64,000 nt of DNA, from contig SZPM01000005.1 of assembly GCA_030263715.1 (NCBI GenBank), forward strand, positions 62,001 to 126,000, read 5' to 3'. Under the pieces are notes generated by a model. It saw only the letters and a program-made list of their open reading frames with translations, was not told where the DNA came from and ran no database searches. A program made the position numbers and the translations under genes. This stretch comes from ATM1 sp003577165 (GTDB lineage: Bacteria; Armatimonadota; Fimbriimonadia; Fimbriimonadales; ATM1). Below, one piece after another: positions 8,325-18,700 of the stretch; position 1 is the stretch's first letter, and every line of letters starts with the position of its first letter.

Positions 8325-9937
8325 ACCGTTGGAAGCGCGCTGTCGTTTGGTCATTCACCTTCGGCTTCGGCCTGATTTGGGTGCTTGCCTTCTTTCTCCC
8401 CAGCGAGGTCGGCGGCGGACTGGACCGACATGGGATGTACGCACCGGAACTTGTCGGAACGCGGCTCTTCTACACATCCGGTTCCAGACAGGGGCCCGGG
8501 AATCTCAGCGAGCACACGGTCGGCGCATTCATCGCGATGCTGGACCTGGACAACACTTCGATCCGGCGCGAGATGATCGTTCCGTCGCCGTTTCGGCAGC
8601 ACGACTACTACGGCGCGAAACGGCCCCATGTCTTTCGAGTCCGTGACCGATACATCGCTCTCTACCTGGGGATCGGGCGAGACGACAAGCGAAGAATCTG
8701 CGTAGCGACGAGCAGCAACGGCACGGATTGGACGCCGAGTGAACGACCTGCGTTTGAAGTTCCCGCATCCGTGTCGCCCGACGGGCCTGCGTGGATGACC
8801 GCGCGGCAAACGCCAGGCGGCATGGAGGTCCTTTTCCTGGCGCAGAGCGAAGGGCGGCTCATCGTTCGCCGTGCGAGCGGGCCTGACGCGACTCGCCTTT
8901 CGCTCGAAGAAGAGCCCGCGCTTTCGCTCCCTTCGCCTGAGTCCGTGATGGCTGTCGCATTCGACGGACCTCGATGGATCGTGCTCAGCCAGATCGGCAC
9001 GGGAGACCCCGTGCTGTGGACGGCGCGCGTAGAGAACGGCCGCCTTGTGGGATTGCGACAATTCCTCGGAGGCTCCGCGTCAGCGGCGCGAGAGATGGGA
9101 ATGGAAGCTGGCGCGGCCATCGTCGCCCCCGACTTCGCAAAACGCGTCACGGACGTACACGCGGTGCGCGACGGAGAGGCGCTGCGATTGCTGATTGTCG
9201 GCGGCGATGATTCCCCCGAAGCGGATGGCCGTCTTCGCGTCGCGCTCTATGAAGGGGCGAGCCTCGAAGACCTCGCGCTCGCGCGCAACTCTCAACCAGA
9301 CGGGTCGGTGGTGGCGCTTGGCTCACCTGCGATCGACACGCATTTTCATCGGCTTGCTGCGCAGGCCTCAGACTTTGTGCCGATCCTGCTCAACTTCGGA
9401 TTCGGCATGGGCCTGATCAGCCTGATCGGGATCCATGGGCGGCGCGTGGTCCGCCGCGCAGAGGGGAGTTTCTTCTCGCTGGCATTAGTGCTCGCGCTGA
9501 TCGCGATGGTGTACACGCAGTTCGGGTACCAGCAAAATCCTGAGAGCGATTACTGGAAACAACTCAACACCTTGCTGTTCTTCAACATGAACTTTCCCTT
9601 GGGTTCGATGATGTTCGGGTTGCTGGCCGCATTCCTGGTTTCCGCTGCCTATCGCGCGTTTCGAATTCGATCGATCGAGGCGGCGGTCCTGACGGCGATG
9701 GCTGCGTTGGTCGTCTTGACTCAAGTCCCGACCGGCCAGTTTGTGGGGTCACTTATCTCGAACGAAGCGGTACTAGTTGGAGCTGACGTCGATGCGGTCG
9801 CGGGCCAAGCGAGAACGTGGGCGCTAACCGTGATCAACGATGCAGTGCAGAGGGGAGTAGGCTTCGGCGCGTTTGTGGGAGCGATCGCGATGTCTCTGCG
9901 AATATGGCTGTCGCTCGACAAGAGCGGCGAGGATTAG
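8321..9937 (+). CDS. Membrane protein with extracytoplasmic propeller-like domain
   Basis: 538 residues, GTG start overlapping the upstream stop by 4 nt. An N-terminal membrane helix (residues about 8-27) is followed by about 330 residues rich in strands. Its segments (LVGTRLFYTSGS, YIALYLGIGRDDKRRICVATSSNGTDWTPS, RWIVLSQIGTGDPVLWTARV) resemble the blades of a five-bladed glycosidase-like propeller. The C-terminal third has four to five membrane helices (from about residue 350). The partnership with the DUF6754-like gene suggests one membrane complex. I do not recognise the family; enzymatic activity is not shown. Confidence 0.6.
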   Translation: MNRWKRAVVWSFTFGFGLIWVLAFFLPSEVGGGLDRHGMYAPELVGTRLFYTSGSRQGPGNLSEHTVGAFIAMLDLDNTSIRREMIVPSPFRQHDYYGAKRPHVFRVRDRYIALYLGIGRDDKRRICVATSSNGTDWTPSERPAFEVPASVSPDGPAWMTARQTPGGMEVLFLAQSEGRLIVRRASGPDATRLSLEEEPALSLPSPESVMAVAFDGPRWIVLSQIGTGDPVLWTARVENGRLVGLRQFLGGSASAAREMGMEAGAAIVAPDFAKRVTDVHAVRDGEALRLLIVGGDDSPEADGRLRVALYEGASLEDLALARNSQPDGSVVALGSPAIDTHFHRLAAQASDFVPILLNFGFGMGLISLIGIHGRRVVRRAEGSFFSLALVLALIAMVYTQFGYQQNPESDYWKQLNTLLFFNMNFPLGSMMFGLLAAFLVSAAYRAFRIRSIEAAVLTAMAALVVLTQVPTGQFVGSLISNEAVLVGADVDAVAGQARTWALTVINDAVQRGVGFGAFVGAIAMSLRIWLSLDKSGED

Positions 9938-11220
9938 CCTTCGAGGCCGATCACATTGTGGATCAGTGTCGGCGGCTCGCAACCCGTGTCTTCGATGTGC
10001 ACGGCTGTGAGAAGTTCCTCCTCCGCACGAAGGGCATCGGAATCGGAGTTGGCGTGAATTTCGAAAAGCGCGTCGCCCGATTGGATTCGGTCTCCGATGG
10101 AGGCGTGCACTCGCACGCCGACGAGCGGATCGATCGCGTCCTCCTTCCGTTTCCTTCCTCCTCCGAGGCTCCTCACGACTTCGCCGACATGGCTGCAGGC
10201 GATCTCGTGAAGAAAGCCTGACGCGCGAGCCCGCACGACATGAATGACGGGCGCGGCGCCCAGAAGCGCATCATCGTCCACCACTCGCGCGTCCCCCCCC
10301 TGAGCCGCGATCCACTCTTTCATCTTTCCCAAAGCGGAGCCGTCTTGGACGACGCTTTCCGGCTGCACCGGGCATCCGGCGAGCCGTCCGGCAATCCTGC
10401 ACAATTCCACGGTGAGACGACCGAGTCGGGATTGCATTCCCAACTTCAAGTCTTGGATCGCTTGCCGGATCTCGAGCGCGTTGCCCACCGATGCTCCGAG
10501 AGGCTGGCTCATGTCTGTGATCACCGCAGCGCACTTCTTTTGAGAAGCGCGGCCGATTTGCAGCATCGCGTTCGCCAATGCGGCCGCATCTTCCGGCGTT
10601 TTCATCAGTGCGCCGGAACCCGATTTGACATCGAGAAGGATGATGTCGGCTCCGCCTGCCAGTTTCTTGCCCATCACGCTTGCCGCGATGAGTGGCAATG
10701 AGCCCACGGTTTCGGTCGCGTCGCGCAGGTGGTAGAGAATCCCGTCCGCCGGGGCCAGGTCCGCGCTTTGGGCTGCGACGGCGCATCCGACCTCTCGCGC
10801 GATGTCGCCGAGTTCCTCCGGCGAGAGTTGGATGCGGAAGCCGGGAATCGCGGACAACTTGTCCACTGTGCCGCCGGTGAAGCCCAGGCCACGTCCGGAC
10901 GTCTTGATCGCCGTCAGGCCCATCGCGGCGACGATCGGAAGGAACAGAGGTGTCACCGTGTCTCCGACCCCGCCCGTGCTGTGCTTGTCTATCAAGGGTC
11001 TCGGTAAGCCGGAAACGTCGGGCGCCCTTCCCGACTGGCTCGTGGCGACGGCAAGCGCGTGCGTCTCTTCAGGGGAGAGTCCGTTGAGGTAGGCAGCCAT
11101 CAGCCAGGCGGCCACCTGATAGTCCGGGAGTTCCTTCCGTGAGAGCCGTCGGATGAACTCTTGAATCTGATCCGGAGAGTGAGCGCGGCCGTCCCGCTTC
11201 TCCGCGATCAACTGCGTCAT
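9934..11220 (-). CDS. pdp: Pyrimidine-nucleoside / thymidine phosphorylase
   Basis: Phosphorolysis of thymidine or uridine to base plus (deoxy)ribose-1-phosphate. The protein begins MTQLIAEKRDG as the family does; an upstream in-frame ATG at 11232 adds four residues. Signatures are LIDKHSTGGVGDTVTPL, SGRGLGFTGGTVDKL and the phosphate/nucleoside residues in DIILLDVKSGSGALMKT. At 428 residues all three domains, including the C-terminal barrel-sandwich part, are present. The 3' end overlaps the convergent membrane-protein gene by 4 nt. A C8 run at 10293-10300 lies in frame. Whether it is thymidine-specific (deoA) or broad (pdp) is not decided. Confidence 0.9.
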   Translation of the reverse strand: MTQLIAEKRDGRAHSPDQIQEFIRRLSRKELPDYQVAAWLMAAYLNGLSPEETHALAVATSQSGRAPDVSGLPRPLIDKHSTGGVGDTVTPLFLPIVAAMGLTAIKTSGRGLGFTGGTVDKLSAIPGFRIQLSPEELGDIAREVGCAVAAQSADLAPADGILYHLRDATETVGSLPLIAASVMGKKLAGGADIILLDVKSGSGALMKTPEDAAALANAMLQIGRASQKKCAAVITDMSQPLGASVGNALEIRQAIQDLKLGMQSRLGRLTVELCRIAGRLAGCPVQPESVVQDGSALGKMKEWIAAQGGDARVVDDDALLGAAPVIHVVRARASGFLHEIACSHVGEVVRSLGGGRKRKEDAIDPLVGVRVHASIGDRIQSGDALFEIHANSDSDALRAEEELLTAVHIEDTGCEPPTLIHNVIGLEG

Positions 11221-11267
11221 CGAGAACGTCATCCGGGTTTTCGGGAGGCTCCGTTGAGAGGGAAGTA

Positions 11268-11302
11268 TGCAATACTTTCACATGCCCCGAGTTCGACTCG
11301 GG
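11268..11302 (+). promoter_or_regulatory. rpsA promoter (extended -10) with a 5'-terminal hairpin
   Basis: TGC-AATACT at 11268-11276 reads as an extended -10 box. The expected start near 11283 is followed at once by a perfect 6-bp hairpin, CCCGAG/CTCGGG with loop TTCGA (11286-11302), then a pyrimidine-rich stretch. A stem at the very 5' end often stabilises mRNA and could also take part in S1 autoregulation. The second role is speculation. Confidence 0.4.
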
Positions 11303-11334
11303 CCCCTTTGTATTCTTTGGAGAGTGCTTGTTCG

Positions 11335-12972
11335 ATGACCGACCACGAATTCCCCCAGGCAGCGGGACCGGCTGAGCCAGGTTCCACGCCTGAGGCGACC
11401 GACCAATCCGAGCCGCGGGAAGAAGCGGCTCACGACACGAAGGCTAGCGACGCCAACGGAACGCCCAGTCACGCCTCGGAGGAGCCTCAGGCGCCTCCCG
11501 CTCCGGCGGCCGAGGTGCCGGCAGCGCCGATGCCTCAACCCGCGCCCGAAAAGACGGACGACGCGGCCGAGTTCGAAGCCGCGCTGGAAGCGTTTTCAGG
11601 CTCGGCGACTGGAACCGTTTATGACGGCCAGAAGCCCTTGCACGCTGGCGAGATGCTCACGGCGACCGTGATCCAAGTGGACCGTGATAAGGCCTTCGTG
11701 GACCTCGGCGCCAAGGCGGAAGGGGTCATTCCTCTCCACGAACTTTCGAGCGTTCCCATCGAGTCGGCGGATCAGGTCGTCAAGGTCGGAGACCAGATCA
11801 ACGTCGTCGTCGTCAAGCCTGAATCGAAGGAAGGCAACCCGATCGTCAGCAAGCGCCAGGCTGACTTTGAGGAGGCCTGGGATCGCATCATCGCGGACTT
11901 TGAAGCGGGCCGTTATGTGACGGCTCTCGTGACCGACCGGGTCAAGGGCGGGCTCGAGGTGGACCTCGGTGTGCGCGGGTTCGTGCCCGCTTCGCACGTG
12001 AGTTCCGGCCATGTCCGCAACCTTGAGCGATACGTTGGTCAGAGCCTCAAACTGAAGATCATCGACGTCGACCGCGACCGAAAGAAGGTCGTACTCTCCA
12101 ACCGCCAGGCGGAGGAAGAGGAGAGGCAGCACCGGAAGCAGGAGCTCTTTACCAAGGTCAGGCCGGGCGAGATCCTCGAGGGAACGGTCCGCAGGCTGGT
12201 GGACTACGGCGCTTTCATCGACCTCGGCGGGGTCGACGGCCTGCTGCACATCAGCGAAATCGGCTGGTCGCGGGTCGACCACCCGCGAGAGGTCCTCAAG
12301 GTGGGCGACGAAGTGCGTGTCATGGTGCTTCGCCTGGACCCTGAAAAGGGTCGAATCAGCCTGGGTCGCCGCCAAGTACTCCCCGATCCGTGGGCGGACA
12401 TCCGCGAGCGGTACAGCGTAGGCCAGAGGCTGACGCTGCCGGTTTCGAGGGTGGTTCAGAGCGGCGCGTTCGTCAAACTTCCCGAGGAGGCCGAGGCGTT
12501 CATCCCGGCGAGCGAAATGTCCAGCAGGAGGGGCGTGAAGCCCTCTGATGTGGTTCAGCCAGGTCAAGAAGTCGAAGTCCAGATCATCGACCTTCGGCCG
12601 GATGAGCGGAGGATGGTCCTTTCGATTCGGGCGCTTCTCCCGTACGAGGAGCGCGCGCCGCGGCACCACGACGACTCCCGCCGGCCGCAACGCGGCGGAG
12701 GCCAGCGCGGACGCGGCGGAAGGCAGGATCCCACCGACACCGGAGGAGCGACGATCGGCGAGCGCCTGGGCGCGCTCCGGGGTCTCGCAACGGCCGGATC
12801 CGGCGAAGAAGCGGAGGAAGAGGAGCAGCAGGCCGCAGCTCCTGAGCCCGCCGCCGAAGCATCCGCGGAGCCCGTTGCCGAAGCCACGAGCGGCGAAAGC
12901 GCCGAAAATGCCGGAGGCGCCGACAGCGCAGAGAGCGCCGATACGGCCGAGGCGAAGACCGAAGACGCCTAA
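11335..12972 (+). CDS. rpsA: Small ribosomal subunit protein S1
   Basis: 545 residues. A Pro/Ala/Glu-rich, probably disordered N-terminus (1-90) is followed by four S1 RNA-binding repeats starting near residues 104, 191, 278 and 362. Each has the G-x-V-x-x-V...G-A-F-V-x-L core (third repeat: EGTVRRLVDYGAFIDLGGVD). A tail rich in Arg/Gly and then Glu/Ala (435-545) follows. Four repeats is typical outside Proteobacteria. The third repeat carries the strongest consensus. It binds mRNA on the 30S subunit. The ATG at 11335 is chosen because the upstream open frame is inside the divergent pdp region. coaE follows after 33 nt, probably in the same transcript. Confidence 0.93.
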   Translation: MTDHEFPQAAGPAEPGSTPEATDQSEPREEAAHDTKASDANGTPSHASEEPQAPPAPAAEVPAAPMPQPAPEKTDDAAEFEAALEAFSGSATGTVYDGQKPLHAGEMLTATVIQVDRDKAFVDLGAKAEGVIPLHELSSVPIESADQVVKVGDQINVVVVKPESKEGNPIVSKRQADFEEAWDRIIADFEAGRYVTALVTDRVKGGLEVDLGVRGFVPASHVSSGHVRNLERYVGQSLKLKIIDVDRDRKKVVLSNRQAEEEERQHRKQELFTKVRPGEILEGTVRRLVDYGAFIDLGGVDGLLHISEIGWSRVDHPREVLKVGDEVRVMVLRLDPEKGRISLGRRQVLPDPWADIRERYSVGQRLTLPVSRVVQSGAFVKLPEEAEAFIPASEMSSRRGVKPSDVVQPGQEVEVQIIDLRPDERRMVLSIRALLPYEERAPRHHDDSRRPQRGGGQRGRGGRQDPTDTGGATIGERLGALRGLATAGSGEEAEEEEQQAAAPEPAAEASAEPVAEATSGESAENAGGADSAESADTAEAKTEDA

Positions 12973-13005
12973 GGCTTCGGGGGTCGCAGGGCCGTCAAGA
13001 ATTCC

Positions 13006-13578
13006 GTGAGGATCGCGATCACGGGAGGCCCCGCTGACGGCAAGTCCACAGTCCTCTCCGCTCTCTCAGAGCGCGGGTACGCCTGCGTCAGCGCGGACGA
13101 CGTCGTTCGCGAAATCCAGGCGTCAGCCGATTACCTACGAACCGTCGGGGAGGTCTTCGGGCCGCAGGCCACGGCGGGCGGGTCGTTGAACCGCGACTTC
13201 GTCCGAGGACAGATCCTCACGGACCCGTCGTTGAGGCGGGCGCTCAACCGAATCACGCACCGAGCGGCCCTGGACGCGCTCCTCGATCGCCTGGCGGACG
13301 CCTCTTCGCCGGCCTTCGCAGAGGTGCCGCTCCTCATCGAGACCTCCTGCCAGGGGTCGTTCGATGAGGTCTGGGTGTGCGATGCGGGCGAGGAGGAGAG
13401 GAGGCGAAGGCTCTTGGAAAGGCACGATGGGGACGCCCGGTCTGTGGACCTCGCCCTCCAGGTTCAACTCCCTACCGAAGTCAAGGCTGCCTTCGCCGAC
13501 CGAATCCTCCGAACCAATCAGCCGATGCCGGCCGTTAAGTTACTGGCAATTCAACTCGCGTCCAGCCTCGCCCGGTAG
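13006..13578 (+). CDS. coaE: Dephospho-CoA kinase
   Basis: Last step of coenzyme A synthesis. The P-loop is GGPADGKST where most CoaE proteins read GGIGSGKS. It is followed by GYACVSADDVVREI, a LTDPSLRRALNRITH segment, and EVPLLIETSCQGSFDEVWVC with the usual PLL motif. 190 residues is at the short end of the family, and the C-terminus (DRILRTNQPMPAVKLLA) keeps the family pattern although the common ADxVIxN element is reduced. GTG start, 33 nt after rpsA. Confidence 0.88.
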   Translation: MRIAITGGPADGKSTVLSALSERGYACVSADDVVREIQASADYLRTVGEVFGPQATAGGSLNRDFVRGQILTDPSLRRALNRITHRAALDALLDRLADASSPAFAEVPLLIETSCQGSFDEVWVCDAGEEERRRRLLERHDGDARSVDLALQVQLPTEVKAAFADRILRTNQPMPAVKLLAIQLASSLAR

Positions 13579-13888
13579 CTCAGGTAGCCCGGGAAGTGCT
13601 GTGCTATACTCGGCTGACCTTCGCAACGGGCTGCTCGGCATGGACGTCGGAGTTCAAAGGCGGTCAGGATTGATCGGCGCACAGGGTGGATTGGGCTTTA
13701 GATTAGCCCCGCTTCCAGCGGGAGCCCCTGCCTATGCGTCGAACCCTCTCCATCCAGCGGGCTATGGTTGCCAGTCAGGCATTAGCGAAAGGATCAAGTG
13801 TGACTCCAGAACAACAAGAGGCAGGACGAAGGGTCAGCCCGTCAGGAGTGCACATCCCGAGTTGTAACCAAGGAGGACGCGTCGTACC
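13579..13888 (+). promoter_or_regulatory. 310-nt leader region: extended -10 and competing hairpins
   Basis: TGC-TATACT at 13602-13610 is an extended -10 box of the same form as that before rpsA. It implies a 5' UTR of about 270 nt for the exported-protein cluster. Inside lie two mutually exclusive stems: GGGCT/AGCCC (13693-13709) and CCCGCT/AGCGGG (13708-13722), which share the bases at 13708-13709. The region ends in a strong AGGAGG at 13871-13876. No known riboswitch core is recognised and no convincing gene lies here. Confidence 0.4.
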
Positions 13889-15655
13889 ATGAGGACCTTT
13901 CTCAAATCCAAATTTGCACGAGCAACGAGCCAATCGGTTATCGCTTCGCTGCTCGTCAACATTCTCGTCATTGCATTTCCGGTAAGCAGAGCCGAGGCTC
14001 AGTTTTCGACGACACGATCGCAGTGGGCGGTCGTGGACTTCGTGAACAAGTCCGGCGTTGGCGGAGATGCGCTCGGTGGCGTCGCATCGGACGCCGTGAC
14101 CACGCTGCTCATCGGTTCCAACCGCGCGGACCTGATCGAGAAGGAATCCGTGGACCGCGTGATCGATGAACTGCAACTGAGCAAGCCGATCACGAACAAA
14201 CTGGAGTTGCTTCGCCTGGGTCAGGCGATCGGCGCCGAAGTCGTGATCACCGGCGAAGTGCAGAAGGCGCGCATCAACAAGGGCGCCAACGGCAAGTCGG
14301 CTGACGTCGTGCTGCTCGTTCGCGGCATCGACGTGGCCTCCGGCCTTTCTGTTCTGGGCACGGCCGAGTTCGGACAGTCTTCGGAGCGTCCGGGCGACGT
14401 GTCGGACGATGCGGTTCTCAACGAAGCGATTAACTTCGCTGCACAGAAGAGTGTAACGACGATCATTCAGCAGCAGATTGGGGTCGCCACGGTCCTCGCG
14501 ACTCCGACGTCCAAGTTCGTGAAGATCAACAAGGGAAGCCGCGACGGAATCAAAGTCGGCATGGACATGGTCGTGACGCGCGGCCGCGAACAAGTCGCTA
14601 CGATTCACATCTCAGACGTCAGCACGCAGGAAGCAGAGGCAACTGTCCGAAGCTCCATTAAGGGCGTCGCGCCTGGCGACAAGGCTCGAGTTCTCTACGA
14701 CAAACTTCCTGAAATTCAGTTGACTGCGCGAGGTCCGCGAACGCGAACCGTGCGGCGCGGCGATACGACCGGCGCGCTGCTTGCGGTGCTCGTGGTCGGC
14801 CTCATCGCCCTCACGATGAACAAAGGCCAGGGCAACTCGCCCGGCGAGTTCTGGACCGAGGCCGCGCTGGCCGAGGACGGAGTTAGCCCCGTCGTAAAGT
14901 GCAGTTGGCATCCCAACATCTTCAATCTCGGCACGCAGAATCGAGTCGAGTGGCAGGTCTGGCGCACCGACTACGCGGATACGCCCGTGGAAGTCGTGCC
15001 CGGTTCCTTTAACTCGGTCTATGACCGCGTGGCTGCGCGAACGCGCAACTGGCGAGACATGGGATCCATCGTTGGCGGTCCCGCCTGCGTCGAAGACCCG
15101 GGCCAAGAGGCTTTCGAGAACCCGGCGCCCGGGATCATCCCAGGAACGACTTACATGTACACGTTGAGCTTGGTCTACAAGTTGAGTTCGCTCGACGTGC
15201 CCGGCGCCGAAACCGGCGGTGAGATCACCGACTGCTTCTTCACGACCACTCGCGAGCCCGCGAAGGGCCCGTCAACGCCGCTCGATCAGGCGACTCTGAT
15301 TTCGCCGCCCAACGGCGCGACGGACGTGAACAACACGGTGCAGTTCTCGTGGACCGCAGTTCCAGGCGCGAACCAGTACGCAGTCGAAATCTCGACGTCG
15401 CCGACGTTCTCGAATGCGAACAACGTCCGTCTCATTGCGACCGTCGAGAGCATCCTGCCTGGCTCAGTCAGCACCGACCCGATCGACATCTCCGGAGTCT
15501 TCCCCGCGTCACAGCGCCTGTATTGGCGCGTGGGCGCCCGGAACAGTGCGGACATCCCCGGTCCGGTCAAGGACATCTTGGGTCTGAGATACGTGCAGAG
15601 CCTTCCGAATCAGTTCGATCGCGTAACTCCGCCGCCGCCTCCGCCTTCTAATTAA
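13889..15655 (+). CDS. Exported CsgG-like protein with a C-terminal fibronectin/Ig-type domain
   Basis: 588 residues. The signal peptide ends near VSRAEA (residue about 36). Residues 45-190 resemble the CsgG/TolB-N-like fold: WAVVDFVNKSG, then LIEKESVDRVIDELQL, GQAIGAEVVITGEVQ and a VRGIDVASG strand. Next is a small domain with KINKGSRDGIKVGMDMVV. A lone hydrophobic segment (TTGALLAVLVVGLIALTM, about 292-309) could be a membrane anchor. The rest is strand-rich and includes ISPPNGATDVNNTVQFSWTAVPGA, a typical opening of Ig/fibronectin-like repeats. AGGAGG precedes the ATG by 12 nt. It is the first gene of the secretion cluster. Confidence 0.65.
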   Translation: MRTFLKSKFARATSQSVIASLLVNILVIAFPVSRAEAQFSTTRSQWAVVDFVNKSGVGGDALGGVASDAVTTLLIGSNRADLIEKESVDRVIDELQLSKPITNKLELLRLGQAIGAEVVITGEVQKARINKGANGKSADVVLLVRGIDVASGLSVLGTAEFGQSSERPGDVSDDAVLNEAINFAAQKSVTTIIQQQIGVATVLATPTSKFVKINKGSRDGIKVGMDMVVTRGREQVATIHISDVSTQEAEATVRSSIKGVAPGDKARVLYDKLPEIQLTARGPRTRTVRRGDTTGALLAVLVVGLIALTMNKGQGNSPGEFWTEAALAEDGVSPVVKCSWHPNIFNLGTQNRVEWQVWRTDYADTPVEVVPGSFNSVYDRVAARTRNWRDMGSIVGGPACVEDPGQEAFENPAPGIIPGTTYMYTLSLVYKLSSLDVPGAETGGEITDCFFTTTREPAKGPSTPLDQATLISPPNGATDVNNTVQFSWTAVPGANQYAVEISTSPTFSNANNVRLIATVESILPGSVSTDPIDISGVFPASQRLYWRVGARNSADIPGPVKDILGLRYVQSLPNQFDRVTPPPPPPSN

Positions 15656-15703
15656 GGCAGGCGCTGAGCGGGGAACCACTTTTAGGTGTAGAGGAGGATG
15701 ATG

Positions 15704-18700
15704 ATGAGAGCGTTGAAACTGTGGCTCGCGGGAATCGCGTTGGCCGTGTCGATGGCAGTCGGCGCCTTCGCCGCGGACACCGACTTCCCCTATGTAAAGG
15801 GCGAAATCATCGTACGGATGTCGCCCGGTACGACGCTCCCGCAGGCGCAGGCGCTGGCCAACCAATACGGTTTGGTCATCGTGCGGCCTCTGCGAACGCC
15901 CGGCATGTATCTGCTGCGGCTTCCGGATCCGAACGTCGCGAACGAACGGACGCTTTCACAAGAGCGTCTCGACGCGCTTCGCGGCGACGTGCGCGTGCAG
16001 CACGCGATCCTTAACCACTACGCCCAGAAGTATCAGGTTCCGAACGACCCGCTCTGGTCGACCACTGCGGAACTGTCAGAAGGGCAGTGGAACCTGCGCC
16101 AGATCGGCCTTCCTGGGCCTTCGGGCGCGTGGGCCGTCCACAAGGGGCTGGACGGCGTCTTCGTCGTGGACTTGGACGACAACTTCTACATGGAGCACCC
16201 GGACTTTCGGGATGCGGCAAACAACTCACGGTTCTTCAGCGGATACAACGCCTATGACGGCAGCGACGACCCGCGGCCCGACTTTCCGATCGGCACGGGG
16301 TTCTCGCACGGCACCATGACCGCGAGCGTCATCATCGCCGGAACTGATAACGGAATTGGAATGGCGGGCGTGACGTGGGAGGGGGTCAAACTTATCCCGG
16401 TACGAATCGCAACTCCGTCGGGGTCGCTCCCCTTCGCTCTAATCTATGATGGCTACCAGTGGGTCATCGACTGGCTCGATGAGCCCTCCAACCCGCGGAT
16501 CATTGCGCAGAACATGAGCTATGGCGCGGGCTTCCCGGACGACACGTCGGACCTGCTGCTGCAGAAGATCGCGGACCGCGGCGTCGTGCTTTTCGCGGCT
16601 TCGGGCAACAGTCGGCCGTTCCCGGCGGGCTGGCCGGCGAGTTTCGCACAGGTCACGTCCGTCGCGGCCACGAAATGGGTGTCCGCCGCGCTTGAGAAGG
16701 GATTCCCGACCAGTTACAGTTCGCCGGGCAGCCCCGACGGCCTCCGGAAGGTGGACATCGCCGCTCCGAGCGCGGACACGATCGGAGTATGGGAACTCAT
16801 CTACGACCCGTTGCTCTACGATCCGAACGGAGGCGGCACCTCGTATGCCTGTCCGACGGCAGTCGGCGCAGCGGCGCTTCTGCATTCAGCGGGCATGGCC
16901 AGTTTTGAGATCGTCCCCACGCTTAAGTTGACCGCGGTGGTCGCGCCGGGAGACCCGGTGCCGAACCTGGACACAGGCTACGGAGAGATCGACGTCGCAT
17001 CTGCGATGACGTTCATCGTTCCGAGCGTGAAGGGCATCAAGCCCAATCAGAACTCGACGTTCCCGTATCAGACCGTCAACTTCGAATTCCGCCTGTTCAA
17101 GGTAAGCGTCGCTGCGCCGGCTCCGGTCGTGGAGATTGCTCGCGCCGACGGAAGTTACGGCCCCGTCGCGATCCCGTCCTCGAACTGGACAATCACCCCG
17201 GATCCGATTCTGCCGAACGTCAGCTGGCTCCGCGGCTACGCGAGATTAATCGACGGCGGCGGCATCAGCGAGGGCGACTGGAAGATCATCTGCACCGGCG
17301 AAGCGACTGGTCCGACCGATGGCGTCGAAATCTCGGGTGAGATCCTCGTCACCATCCGTCACCACGTGGTCCCAGCGGGAGTGAACATGATCTCGCTTCC
17401 GTACAGCATTGACGGCGAGTCGTCGCCTCCGGGCGGCCGCAAGCCTGAGACGATCTTCCCGGTTGGATTCGAACTGTTCCGATGGATTCCGAGCATCGAT
17501 CTCCTCGGCAACCCGACCGGTAGCTACGCTCAATACAGCGAATTCGGGGCGAACACGCAGGACGCGGGCTTCACGCCGTCCTCCTTCGAGTCGTTCCAGC
17601 AGTTGCCTGGAGGCGTAGACGTGCCTCTGAACGGACCCTACGGGGTCGGCTGGTGGCTTAAGGCGCCGTCGGATGCCGTGCTCGACGTTGAACTCGGTCC
17701 AGAACCTGGGGTCGAGGGCTACAAGATCAAGTTGAAGCCGGGCTGGAACCAGGTCGGCGATCCGTTCGAGTTTTTCGTGGACTGGAACGCGTGTCTGATC
17801 ACCGAGATTCCGAGCGGTCGCGTTCTGACGCTGGCCCAAGCGATCTCGGAGCGAATCGTCAAGCCTCAGATCTTCCGATATGAACTCACGCTTGGCGGCT
17901 CCAAGGAATACACCTGGCGAAGCGCGCCGGGCGGACAGTTCGTGCCGTTCGAGTCGCACTGGATCTACGCGATCGAAGAGTGCTGGGTCTCTGTGCCGCC
18001 AACCGAAGCGCCAGAGAGGAGCCGTGCCAACAACAGCACGCACATTCGAGGCGATGGCTGGGCGTACTCTCTGACGGCCACATCCGGTGGAACGAGCGAC
18101 TCCAACAACGTGTTCGGAACCACTCGGGGCCTGAACGAACTCTTCGACGTGGTTCCGGAGCCCCCGGCGGCGCTCGGCTCCGTCTCCCTCTGGTTCACAG
18201 CCCGCACAACCGAGCAGGCGCTGACCCAGGAACTCCGAGAGTTGAGCGGCGGCAAAGAAGTTTGGACATTCTCGGTCCGACCGCCGAAACCGAACGAGGA
18301 CGTAACCGTCACATGGAGGGAGGTCCAGTCGCCGAACCGTCGTCTCCGGATGACGCTTCGCGATATGGCAACGGGACGGACTGTGTCCATGCAGACGAAC
18401 GGGAGTTACCGGTTCACGGCGGACGAACAGATGACGCCGCGATCGTTCACGGTTACGGTTCTCCCTGACGCAGTCGGAAGGCTGGTCGTCAGCGGCGTTC
18501 GGATTGCGGGCGGCAGCCGCGCGGGCGGACAGTTCACCATCAACTACAGCGTAAACGTTGAATCCACGGTCAGCCTGCGCATCGTCGGCGCCGGTGGAAA
18601 GGTGATTGCGGACCTCGGCTCCGCTTCGCGGAGTCCCGGAACTCAGTCGGTTACGTGGAACGGGCGCGACAGCCGTGGAGCCGCGGTGGCTCCGGGAGTT

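Noticed and set aside
13660..13800. Cyclic-di-GMP-type riboswitch in the envelope-cluster leader (GCACAGGG-like piece)
   Set aside because: Only one short motif matches; the companion GGGACGCAAAGC-type element and the required stems are absent.
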